Origin: Terriglobia bacterium
Lineage (GTDB): Bacteria > Acidobacteriota > Terriglobia > Terriglobales > Acidobacteriaceae
DNA length: 40,104 bases
NCBI GenBank assembly: GCA_020073645.1
Contig: JAIQET010000040.1
Coordinates: 1 to 40,104 of the forward strand
Direction: 5' to 3'
Below are positions 7,671-14,564 of this stretch, piece by piece. How positions within the stretch are numbered: position 1 is the first letter of the stretch; each line of letters begins with the position of its first letter. The position numbers and the translations under genes are program-made. Below the pieces are notes generated by a model. The model was not told where the DNA came from, ran no database searches, and was given only the letters and a program-made list of their open reading frames with translations.

Positions 7671-8414
7671 ATGACGACCCCGGCGCTCGATATCCTTGCG
7701 ATAGCTGCGCATCGCGACGACGTGGAGCAAACCTGCGGTGGCACGCTGCTGAAGATGGCGCAGCACGGCTACCACACCGGCATCCTCGATCTCACGCAGG
7801 GTGAGATGGGAACGCGTGGCACCGCCGAGGATCGCGCCCGCGAAGCCGCCGAGGCGGCCCGCATCCTGCGTGTGACTTGGCGGCAGGCGCTGGATATCCC
7901 CGATGGACGCGTGGAAAACACCTGGGAGAACCGACTGAAGGTCGCTCGCGTGATTCGCGAGCAGTGCCCGCGGGTGTTGATCCTTCCCTACTGGAAGGGA
8001 CGGCATCCCGACCACTACAACGCATCCGTTCTGGGATACGAAGCCTGCTTTGCCGCGGGTCTGGCGAAACTCGTCATCACCCGCCAGACCGCAACCGCCG
8101 ACCCTCTGCCGCCGCATCGCCCATTCAAGATCATCTACGCCACGCTCTACTACGACATCCGCCCCACGTTCGTCGTGGACATCAGCGACCAGTTCGAAGC
8201 CCGCTTCCAATCGCTGATGGCCTACAAGTCGCAGTACAGCGACCAGGAAGCCGGCAAAGACCTCTTCCCTGCCCAAGCCGAAATTCGCGCGCGCGTCGAG
8301 GCCATGGCACGCCACTACGGCATGCTAGGTGGCGTGACCTACGCGGAGCCGTTCTTACAGAAAGAAGTAGGGCTGGTGGAGGATTTGTTGGCGATCCCGG
8401 TGAAATCGATGTGA
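7671..8414 (+). CDS. bshB1: BshB1-like bacillithiol N-deacetylase (PIG-L/LmbE family)
   Basis: The 247-residue cytosolic Zn hydrolase carries AHRDDVE (H14, D16-D17; usually AHPDDxE, so Pro is replaced by Arg), DLTQGEMGTRGT and GRHPDHYNAS (H112, D114, H115). The GEMGTRGT motif and C-terminal SQY/ARHYG/YAEPF segments are typical of BshB1, which removes acetate from GlcNAc-malate during bacillithiol synthesis. The family also contains other GlcNAc deacetylases, so the substrate is inferred. It starts two bases after the DUF190 stop and so may be read with the fluoride operon; bshA and bshC are not in the window. Confidence 0.82.
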   Translation: MTTPALDILAIAAHRDDVEQTCGGTLLKMAQHGYHTGILDLTQGEMGTRGTAEDRAREAAEAARILRVTWRQALDIPDGRVENTWENRLKVARVIREQCPRVLILPYWKGRHPDHYNASVLGYEACFAAGLAKLVITRQTATADPLPPHRPFKIIYATLYYDIRPTFVVDISDQFEARFQSLMAYKSQYSDQEAGKDLFPAQAEIRARVEAMARHYGMLGGVTYAEPFLQKEVGLVEDLLAIPVKSM

Positions 8415-8454
8415 GTGTTGCGGCGCCCTCCTCAACGAGGCGGCGAAACGCAAG

Positions 8455-8479
8455 GTCCCTCGACTTCGCTCGGGATGAC
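8455..8479. repeat. Dispersed GGGATGAC-type repeat
   Basis: GTCCCTCGACTTCGCTCGG followed by GATGAC lies between the convergent bshB1 and O-methyltransferase genes. It is an imperfect inverted repeat of a type spread widely in bacterial intergenic DNA; a related hairpin occurs at 26206-26244 and a CCCTGAGCGTAGTCGAAGGG form at 36739-36758. Confidence 0.5.
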
Positions 8480-8520
8480 ACAGCATGGAACGCGCACGGC
8501 TGGGAAACCGAAAGCTTTGA

Positions 8521-8548
8521 GCTGAGGGCTGATGGCTGAAAGCTGACC
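8521..8548. repeat. Heptad tandem array, unit GCTGANN
   Basis: Four heptamers GCTGAGG, GCTGATG, GCTGAAA and GCTGACC end two bases before the stop codon (8550-8552) of the minus-strand O-methyltransferase. Confidence 0.75.
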
Positions 8549-8549
8549 G

Positions 8550-9212
8550 CTACTTCTTCACCGCCACCGCCACCCCATCCCTGATCGGCAGGATGGTCGT
8601 GAACAACTCCGGCGAGTTGTACAGCAGGCGGTTGAACTCCAGAATTGCCTTGGTGTGGCTATCGGGATTGGGCTGGGCCACCCGGCCGCTCCACAGCACG
8701 TTATCGGTCACAAACAGCCCGCCCTTGCGCAGCCGTGGCACTGCGAGACGGAACACGCGCGGGTAATCTTCCTTGTCCACGTCGTTGAAGATGATGTCGA
8801 ATTGCTGCTTCTGCTCGGAAAGCAGTTCGAGAGCGTCCCCGGTCCTGATGGTAATTCGATCTGCCACCCCTGCCCGCTCGAAATATCCTCGGGCCCGCTC
8901 GGCATTCTTGGGATCGCCGTCCGTATAGATGACCCGCCCCCCGTCAGCCACCGCGCGCGCCCACCAGATGGTCGAATAGCCAATGGCGGAACCCATCTCA
9001 AACACCGTCTTGGCGCCGATCATCAGCGCCAGTTGATGCAGGATGCGTCCCACCGCCGGTCCGACGATGGGGATCTTTTTTTCTGCGGCCAGCGCTTCCA
9101 TCTCCGTGAGGACCTCATCGCGCGGCGGCAGGGTGGAATACACGTAGTCTTCGACAGCGCCGACGGTGATCCCGCCCATACGCCAGTGTGCAATGTCCAG
9201 TGCGTTTGCCAA
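8550..9212 (-). CDS. SAM-dependent O-methyltransferase (caffeoyl-CoA/COG4122 type)
   Basis: The 220-residue class I methyltransferase has the SAM-binding motif VFEMGSAIGYST, the acidic ribose-binding strand VIYTDGDP and, after a short helix pair, FDIIFNDVDKEDY with the metal-binding Asp region and GGLFVTDNVLWSG. This order matches the cation-dependent O-methyltransferases related to caffeoyl-CoA enzymes. The substrate is unknown. The longest start is TTG at 9212, with GAGAGG about 8 bases upstream; an ATG at 9179 (MGGITVGAVEDY) would match family N-termini about equally well. It is followed by repeat arrays on both sides and is in line with the UPF0173 and rhodanese genes upstream. Confidence 0.85.
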   Translation of the reverse strand: MANALDIAHWRMGGITVGAVEDYVYSTLPPRDEVLTEMEALAAEKKIPIVGPAVGRILHQLALMIGAKTVFEMGSAIGYSTIWWARAVADGGRVIYTDGDPKNAERARGYFERAGVADRITIRTGDALELLSEQKQQFDIIFNDVDKEDYPRVFRLAVPRLRKGGLFVTDNVLWSGRVAQPNPDSHTKAILEFNRLLYNSPELFTTILPIRDGVAVAVKK

Positions 9213-9230
9213 GCCTAGCCTCTCAGTTCA

Positions 9231-9340
9231 TTGTTGATTGTTGATTGTTGATTGTTGATTTTTGATTGTTGATTGAAAACCGCAGGTACCAACGCGGTCA
9301 CGGCTTCATTCCACAATCAAAAATCAACAATCAACAATCT
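9231..9340. repeat. Heptad array TTGTTGA with perfect 26-bp inverted partner
   Basis: Six heptamers (TTGTTGA four times, TTTTTGA, TTGTTGA) plus a half unit run from 9231 to 9276. Positions 9243-9268 are exactly reverse-complementary over 26 bases to 9314-9339, leaving a 45-base loop. The right arm ends at the stop codon (9340-9342) of the minus-strand UPF0173 gene, so its mRNA would fold into a long AU-rich hairpin right after translation ends. Confidence 0.88.
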
Positions 9341-10050
9341 CAGATCGTTTGCCCCGGCTTCATCTCCACGACTTCGACCCCAGATACCAGCTTGCGCAAA
9401 GCGTCCGGCGTTCCCGTCAGCACCGGGAAAGTTCCCCAGTGCATGGGAACCACCGCTTTCGGCTGAAGCAGTTTGCAGGCGTAGGCCGCCTCGCGCGGGC
9501 CCATGGTGTAGTGGTCGCCGATGGGCAACAGGGCAATGTCCGGCGCGTACAGCTCGCGAATAATTTGCATGTCGCTGAACACGTTGGTGTCGCCGGCGTG
9601 ATAGATCTTCAGCCCGTTGGCGAATTCGATCACGTAGCCGCAGGGCTCGCCGCCATAGATCACCTGACCTCCATCCTCGATGCTGGAGGAATGCGTGGCA
9701 TGGACCATGGTGACCTTGATATCGCCCACCGTCTGCGTTCCGCCTTTGCCCATGCCTGCTACCTGCTCGACGCCCTTTGTTCCCAGCCATTCCCCTATTT
9801 CGTAGATGGCAACCACGACCGGCTTGTGCTTCTTGGCGATCGCCACCGCGTCGCCGATGTGGTCACCGTGACCGTGGGTACACAGCATGACATCGACTTT
9901 GTTAAAGTCCTTCTCGCTCTGCGGGCACTTGGGATTGCCCGTGATCCACGGATCAATGAGAACCGTCTTGCCCGCCGGAGTTTCGATGCGAAACGTGGCG
10001 TGGCCGAGCCAGGTGAGTTTGATGCCTTTTAGGTCCATGGATAGCGACAT
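9340..10050 (-). CDS. UPF0173 metal-dependent hydrolase (metallo-beta-lactamase fold)
   Basis: The 236-residue protein is a compact metallo-beta-lactamase-fold hydrolase of the UPF0173/YtkL group. The metal motif is CTHGHGDHIGDA (around residues 57-68), with later ligands in MVHATHSS, IYHAGDTNVF and PMHWGTFP. It is cytosolic with no signal peptide. The physiological substrate of the family is unknown. The first ATG (10050) directly abuts a GGAG, which is too close; the ATG at 10038 lies 12 bases from it, so the true start is uncertain by four residues. It lies between two heptad repeat regions. Confidence 0.9.
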   Translation of the reverse strand: MSLSMDLKGIKLTWLGHATFRIETPAGKTVLIDPWITGNPKCPQSEKDFNKVDVMLCTHGHGDHIGDAVAIAKKHKPVVVAIYEIGEWLGTKGVEQVAGMGKGGTQTVGDIKVTMVHATHSSSIEDGGQVIYGGEPCGYVIEFANGLKIYHAGDTNVFSDMQIIRELYAPDIALLPIGDHYTMGPREAAYACKLLQPKAVVPMHWGTFPVLTGTPDALRKLVSGVEVVEMKPGQTI

Positions 10051-10062
10051 CTCCTAGAAATC

Positions 10063-10150
10063 AGCAATTAGCAGTTAGCACTTGGCATTTAGCCAGCAGC
10101 GGCTCTTGCCACTCACTCTGGGGGCTAATTGCTAACTGCTAACTGCTGCT
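10063..10150. repeat. Paired heptad arrays, units AGCANTT and GCTAANT
   Basis: The left array AGCAATT, AGCAGTT, AGCACTT, GGCATTT runs 10063-10090 and the inverted array GCTAATT, GCTAACT, GCTAACT, GCTGCT runs 10124-10150. The right array contains the stop codon (10139-10141) and the last serine codons of the rhodanese gene. Confidence 0.8.
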
Positions 10151-10492
10151 TTCTTTCCATCCCCGATATCCCCCCGCCAGGGAGATGACATTCTTGAAGC
10201 CCATCTTCTTGAGCGACACTGCCGCCAGTGCGGAGCGGCTTCCTCCTCCACAATACAGGACCAGCTTCTTGTTCTTATCCGTCGTGGCCGTGTCGATTTT
10301 GTATTCCAGCATGCCGCGGGAGATGGCCACGGCGCCGGGGATCGTGCCCTTGGCAACTTCGTCGGGATCGCGCACGTCGAGCAGGAGAAAGTCTTCGCCC
10401 GACTGCTGCATCTTTTTCAGGCCGGCGGAGTCGATTTCCTGGATTTCCTTCTTGGCCTCGTTCACTAGCGTGTGGAATTCGGGCATGACCAT
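10139..10492 (-). CDS. Single-domain rhodanese
   Basis: The 117-residue protein is a single rhodanese domain: FLLLDVRDPDEVAKGTIPGA, then the active-site loop YCGGGSRSA with the sulfur-carrying C81, and the C-terminal ISLAGGYRGW. Such proteins move sulfane sulfur, for example for thio-cofactors or sulfide/thiol detoxification. I chose ATG 10492 because GGAG stands seven bases upstream and because the longer frame to 10582 adds a Cys/Arg-rich stretch without family support. The last residues (SSS and stop) are written in a heptad repeat array, so the C-terminus may have been replaced by repeat growth. Confidence 0.9.
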   Translation of the reverse strand: MVMPEFHTLVNEAKKEIQEIDSAGLKKMQQSGEDFLLLDVRDPDEVAKGTIPGAVAISRGMLEYKIDTATTDKNKKLVLYCGGGSRSALAAVSLKKMGFKNVISLAGGYRGWKESSS

Positions 10493-10614
10493 GGCAAGTC
10501 TCCGGCAAAACGGAATGTAACATTCTAGTGAGCCGCCGCAGCGCGCGCAACGTGCCGCCGTCCGGGAAATTTCCGGACACAAATGTGCTTCCTCATGGTT
10601 AACTAGGATTCGCC

Positions 10615-11166
10615 GTGACCGAGCTGAAGGTTCTCATTTCGCGCGAGCAGATTGCCTCCCGTGTCGCCGCCATGGGCGCAGAGATCACTCGCGACTTCTC
10701 CGGTGAGTCCGTGATCTTCGTAGGTGTGCTCAAGGGCGCCGCCATCTTCCTGAGCGACTTGGCCCGCCAGGTGCAGCTGGACGCCACCTTCGACTTCATC
10801 GGCGTCTCCAGCTACGGCAACCGGCCCAGTCCCGCGCAAGAACTCCAGCACGGATGGGACTCCACCGGCGAGGTCCGCTTGACCAAGGACGTTGACCAAT
10901 CTATGCGGGACAAGAATGTGATCCTGGTCGAAGATATTCTCGACACCGGCCTGACCCTCACCTATCTAAAGCGAATCCTGCTGGCGCACCAGCCTAAGGC
11001 CTTCCGCATCGCTGCCCTGCTGGACAAGCCTGCACGGCGCAAGCAGCCGATCAAGGCTGATTACCTGGGCTTCAGCATTCCCGACGAGTTCGTCGTGGGC
11101 TACGGATTGGACTACGCTGAGCGCTACCGGAATCTGCCCGACATTTGCGTGCTGCCGCGGAGCTAG
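10615..11166 (+). CDS. hpt: Hypoxanthine phosphoribosyltransferase
   Basis: The 183-residue cytosolic enzyme salvages hypoxanthine and guanine with PRPP. The PRPP motif VILVEDILDTGLTL is at 102-115, preceded by GVLKGAAIFLSDLAR (flexible loop strand) and DFIGVSSYG; the C-terminal GFSIPDEFVVGYGLDYAERYRNLP is characteristic for bacterial HPRT. The start is GTG at 10615, with AGGA seven bases upstream. It is divergent from the rhodanese gene and followed by a heptad repeat region. Confidence 0.96.
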   Translation: MTELKVLISREQIASRVAAMGAEITRDFSGESVIFVGVLKGAAIFLSDLARQVQLDATFDFIGVSSYGNRPSPAQELQHGWDSTGEVRLTKDVDQSMRDKNVILVEDILDTGLTLTYLKRILLAHQPKAFRIAALLDKPARRKQPIKADYLGFSIPDEFVVGYGLDYAERYRNLPDICVLPRS

Positions 11167-11170
11167 CTAT

Positions 11171-11284
11171 CAGCCCTCAGCCATCAGCCGTCAGGAAAAC
11201 CCTGCACAAGAGTTGGGTGCCTGATGGCTGACAGCTGATGGCTGACGGCTGCCCCAGAGCTGACGACTGACGACCGACGACTGC
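11171..11284. repeat. Paired heptad arrays, units CAGCCNT / CTGANGG, plus CGACGAC array
   Basis: The left array CAGCCCT, CAGCCAT, CAGCCGT (11171-11191) faces an inverted array CTGATGG, CTGACAG, CTGATGG, CTGACGG (11221-11248); 22 of 24 positions pair between 11171-11194 and 11228-11251. A third short array TGACGAC, TGACGAC, CGACGAC follows at 11261-11281. Confidence 0.82.
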
Positions 11285-11298
11285 TTTAGCGCGGCTGT

Positions 11299-11304
11299 TA
11301 TCAT
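11299..11304 (+). promoter_or_regulatory. -10-like TATCAT, leaderless spacing
   Basis: TATCAT ends 7 bases before the GTG at 11312 and no Shine-Dalgarno is present. Confidence 0.38.
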
Positions 11305-11311
11305 AAGCAAC

Positions 11312-13078
11312 GTGGAGATGGCAGCAACTCAATCCGATATTCGCCTGAAAGTCGAACCCCTTCTGCTGGAAGTGGCGGACGTGGTCAACACCACGCTCGA
11401 CCTCGACACCACCCTGCGGCGGGTGGCCGAACTGGTGCGTAAAGTCATCGACTATGAAATCTTTGCCATCCTGCTGTTGAACGAGAAGACGCAGGAGTTG
11501 CGGGTCCGCTTCCAGGTCGGCCACCCGCGGGAAGTAGCCGAGCGCATCCGCATCAAGGTAGGGGAAGGTGTAACCGGCGTAGCCGCACAGCGGCGCGAGG
11601 CCATCCTGGTGGATGACGTCTCCAAGGATCCCCGTTACATCTCCACCGTGCCCAACGTGCGCTCCGAGCTTGCGGTTCCGCTGATCGTGAAGAACCGGCT
11701 GATCGGGGTCATCGATATCGAGTCGCCGCAGCCCAACCATTTCGACGAGGAACACAAGCGCCTGCTCACGCTCATCGCCTCGCGCATGGCCGTGGGCATC
11801 GAGAATGCCCGGCTCTACACCCGCAGCACGCGCCAGGCACGTACCCTCGTCCTGCTCAATGAGATCGCGCGCGAACTCACCTCCATCCTCAACGTGGACG
11901 AGTTGCTCAAACGCATCGCCGAACTGGTCAGCCGGCTGATTGACTACCAGATGTTCAGCATCCTGCTGCTCGACGACGCGGGAGAAAAACTGCAGCACCG
12001 CTTTTCCCTGCGTTTCCAGGAAAACATCCATCTCAAACACGAGATTCCGCTGGGACGCGGGTTGGTGGGCTATGCCGTCCAGCACCGGCAAGCCGTGCTG
12101 GTTCCGGACGTGAACAAGGATTCGCGTTACATTCGGCTCAACCCGGAAACCCGCTCGGAGTTGGCCGTACCGTTGATCTACAAGGACAAAGTGATTGGAG
12201 TGCTCGACCTGGAGCATACCCGGCGTGGATTTTTCACCGAGGACCACAAGCGCACCATCACCACCCTGGCGGCACAGGTCGCGATTGCGATTGAAAATGC
12301 GCGGCTGTACGAGCAGATCGCCCGCCAGGAGAGGCGCCTGGAACGCGATCTGGCGCTGGCGCGGGAATTGCAATTCCGCCTGCTGCCGCCCTCCCTGCCC
12401 AACCTCAAGAATTTGGAAGTTGCGGCCAAGTTCCTCCCGGCGCGCGCCATCGGCGGCGACCTCTACGACTTCGTAAGCTACTCGCTTTCGCGTACCGCAA
12501 TCGTCATCGGCGATGTGAGTGGCAAGGGTGCGCCGGCGGCGATCTATGCCGCTCTGGTCAGCGGCATTCTGCGCTCGCATGCTCCCATCGAGCCCGGCCC
12601 GGCGGAAATGCTCTCCGCCGTCAACTTTTCGCTGGGTGAGCGCCGCATCGAAGGCCAGTTTGTCTCGATCATCTACGTCGTGTGGGACGATGCCAATCGC
12701 ACCCTGCAGGTCGCCAATTCCGGCTTGCCGCGCCCCTTGTATTGTCACGATGGCAGGATTGAGATCGTCGAGGCCACCGGCCTCCCGCTGGGGTTGTTCG
12801 ATGAGGCCGAGTACGACGAGTTCACCTTCCGGGCCAAGCCCGGAGAGATGTTCGTGTTCTTCAGCGACGGCATCCTGGACGCGCGCAACAAGGCAGGCGA
12901 CATGTTCGGTCGCCATCGAGTGGAACAGATTTTGACCAAGTGTGCGGACAAGTCGGCTGACTGCGTCGTGGAATCCCTTTTCAAAGCAGTTACCGAACAC
13001 GCCGCCGGCGAAGAAACTTTCGACGATCAGACCGTGGTCGCGATTAAAGTCAAGGGCACTTCCGGAAAACGCAAGTGA
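11312..13078 (+). CDS. GAF-GAF-SpoIIE-type PP2C serine phosphatase
   Basis: The 588-residue cytosolic signalling protein has two tandem GAF domains (about 30-168 and 195-332) that look duplicated: both end with RSELAVPLI then K/D-x-IGVxD and IENARLY. A short coiled coil (332-357) leads to a SpoIIE/PP2C phosphatase (about 370-583) with RAIGGDLYDF (D383), GDVSGKGAPAA (D401) and FDDQTVV near the end, the metal-binding Asp residues of RsbU/SpoIIE enzymes. It probably dephosphorylates an anti-sigma-factor antagonist or similar partner in response to a small ligand; no such partner is nearby. The GTG start has a -10-like hexamer 7 bases upstream; ATG 11318 is possible. The stop overlaps the lysA start (GTGA). 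Confidence 0.92.
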   Translation: MEMAATQSDIRLKVEPLLLEVADVVNTTLDLDTTLRRVAELVRKVIDYEIFAILLLNEKTQELRVRFQVGHPREVAERIRIKVGEGVTGVAAQRREAILVDDVSKDPRYISTVPNVRSELAVPLIVKNRLIGVIDIESPQPNHFDEEHKRLLTLIASRMAVGIENARLYTRSTRQARTLVLLNEIARELTSILNVDELLKRIAELVSRLIDYQMFSILLLDDAGEKLQHRFSLRFQENIHLKHEIPLGRGLVGYAVQHRQAVLVPDVNKDSRYIRLNPETRSELAVPLIYKDKVIGVLDLEHTRRGFFTEDHKRTITTLAAQVAIAIENARLYEQIARQERRLERDLALARELQFRLLPPSLPNLKNLEVAAKFLPARAIGGDLYDFVSYSLSRTAIVIGDVSGKGAPAAIYAALVSGILRSHAPIEPGPAEMLSAVNFSLGERRIEGQFVSIIYVVWDDANRTLQVANSGLPRPLYCHDGRIEIVEATGLPLGLFDEAEYDEFTFRAKPGEMFVFFSDGILDARNKAGDMFGRHRVEQILTKCADKSADCVVESLFKAVTEHAAGEETFDDQTVVAIKVKGTSGKRK

Positions 13079-14406
13079 ACCGCAAACCGACGCGGCGCCA
13101 GGGTCGTCCCCCCGCCTTTGCCTACCACCAGAGCCGGAGAGGACTGCTGCGCCGCCGCTCTGCGGAACGCATTCTCCACTGTGACGACGTTCCCTTGCCC
13201 GGTCTCGCGGAGCGCCTCGGCACGCCCCTGTACGTCTACTCAGCCTCGGCCATTCGCGAACGGGTGCGCGCTTTCGACCGCGCCTTCCGCAAGGTTCCGC
13301 ACACCCTCTGTTACTCAGTCAAAGCGAACTCCAACCTGGGCATCCTTCGCCTGCTGGCCCGCCTGGGATGCGGCTTTGACGTGGTTTCCGGCGGAGAACT
13401 GGAACGCGTGCTGCGCGCCGACCGCCGCGCTGCGAAAAAAGTTGTCTTCTCCGGAGTGGGCAAAACCACCGACGAGATGCGGGCCGCACTCAAAGCCGGA
13501 ATTCTGCTGTTCAACGTGGAGAGCGAATCGGAACTGGGGGCGCTTGCCGAGTGCGCGGCCCGCTTGAAGCAGACCGCGCGCATTGCTCTGCGCATCAACC
13601 CCGATGTCCCCGCCAACACCCATCCTTACATTTCCACCGGGCTGCACCAGCACAAATTTGGCTTGCGCAGTAGCGAAGCGCGTGGTTTGTATGCCCGAGC
13701 CTCCGGCAGCCAACACCTCAAGATCGCAGGTGTGAGTGTGCACATCGGCTCGCAGATCACCGAGGTCGCCCCCTTTGCTCTGGCCATGGAGCGGGTCGCA
13801 GAACTGGTCGGTGAACTGCGTTCCGACGGTCACCAGATTGACTACGTGGACGCCGGCGGCGGCCTCGGCATTGCCTACGGAGACGAAGCGTCGCCCGAGT
13901 TCGCCGACCACGTCGCTGCGTATGCCGACGCGCTGCTGCGGCCGCTGCGCGGGCTGAAGGTGCACCTCCTTCTGGAACCCGGCCGTGCGATTGTGGGCGC
14001 CGCCGGTGCCCTGCTGACTCGTGTTCTCTATCGCAAACACAACGATGGCAAAAAGTTCGTCGTGGTGGACGCGGCCATGAACGATCTGCTCCGCCCCGCC
14101 CTTTATGACGCCTACCACGAAATCGCGCCGGTTCGGCTGGATGAGCCGCCTCCTGAGCAGCGGGAAAAGCTTGACGTGGTGGGCCCGGTTTGCGAGACCG
14201 GAGATTTCTTTGCGCATGGCCGTGAGTTGCCGCCGGTCCATGAAGGCGATCTGCTGGCCATTCTGGATGCCGGGGCCTACGGCATGGCGCTCGCTTCCAA
14301 CTACAACACCCGGCCGCGCCCCGCGGAGGTGTTGGTGGACGGAAAATCGGTCAGAATCATCCGGCGTCGCGAAACCATGGACGACCTGCTGCGGCTCGAG
14401 ACCTGA
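13075..14406 (+). CDS. lysA: Diaminopimelate decarboxylase
   Basis: The 443-residue PLP enzyme converts meso-diaminopimelate to lysine, the last step of lysine synthesis. The PLP lysine is K83 in YSVKANSNLGIL; further motifs are GFDVVSGGEL, GVSVHIGSQI, EPGRAIVGAAG, GPVCETGDFF with the catalytic C373 from the partner subunit, and YGMALASNYNTRPRP. The N-terminal 25 residues are basic and extend beyond most homologues. The GTG start overlaps the stop of the phosphatase gene by four bases (GTGA), so translation is probably coupled. Confidence 0.96.
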   Translation: MNRKPTRRQGRPPAFAYHQSRRGLLRRRSAERILHCDDVPLPGLAERLGTPLYVYSASAIRERVRAFDRAFRKVPHTLCYSVKANSNLGILRLLARLGCGFDVVSGGELERVLRADRRAAKKVVFSGVGKTTDEMRAALKAGILLFNVESESELGALAECAARLKQTARIALRINPDVPANTHPYISTGLHQHKFGLRSSEARGLYARASGSQHLKIAGVSVHIGSQITEVAPFALAMERVAELVGELRSDGHQIDYVDAGGGLGIAYGDEASPEFADHVAAYADALLRPLRGLKVHLLLEPGRAIVGAAGALLTRVLYRKHNDGKKFVVVDAAMNDLLRPALYDAYHEIAPVRLDEPPPEQREKLDVVGPVCETGDFFAHGRELPPVHEGDLLAILDAGAYGMALASNYNTRPRPAEVLVDGKSVRIIRRRETMDDLLRLET

Positions 14407-14460
14407 AGGTTCTGGCGGGCGGTTCTCTCCTGCTTCTCACAACCTTCCGCTGCTTGCCCG

Positions 14461-14496
14461 ATCCCTCACCCGGCTGAACTACGCCGGGTTCGGGAT
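14461..14496. terminator. Strong hairpin between convergent lysA and di-haem gene
   Basis: ATCCC (14461-14465) pairs with GGGAT (14492-14496) and ACCCGGC (14468-14474) with GCCGGGT (14483-14489), leaving an 8-base loop and a small TC/TC internal loop. It sits between two convergent genes and could end transcripts from both sides, although there is no T-tract. It also resembles dispersed bacterial repeats. Confidence 0.5.
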
Positions 14497-14564
14497 GGCG
14501 TCATCGCGAGCGATTGGGCAAACTGAACCGCTATCCGCAATCCAGTCCCCACGTTAACCATCCG

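Noticed and set aside
9231..9340. CRISPR-like array
   Set aside because: Units are 7 bases and contiguous with no spacers, and no cas gene is present; the same applies to the other heptad arrays.
10493..10582. Cys-rich N-terminal extension of the rhodanese
   Set aside because: The ATG at 10492 has GGAG at seven bases and matches the family start; the extension is unsupported.
11177..13000. 607-codon open frame on the minus strand
   Set aside because: It lies opposite the GAF-GAF-SpoIIE gene, whose protein has complete domains; the minus frame has no recognisable motif and is a high-GC shadow.
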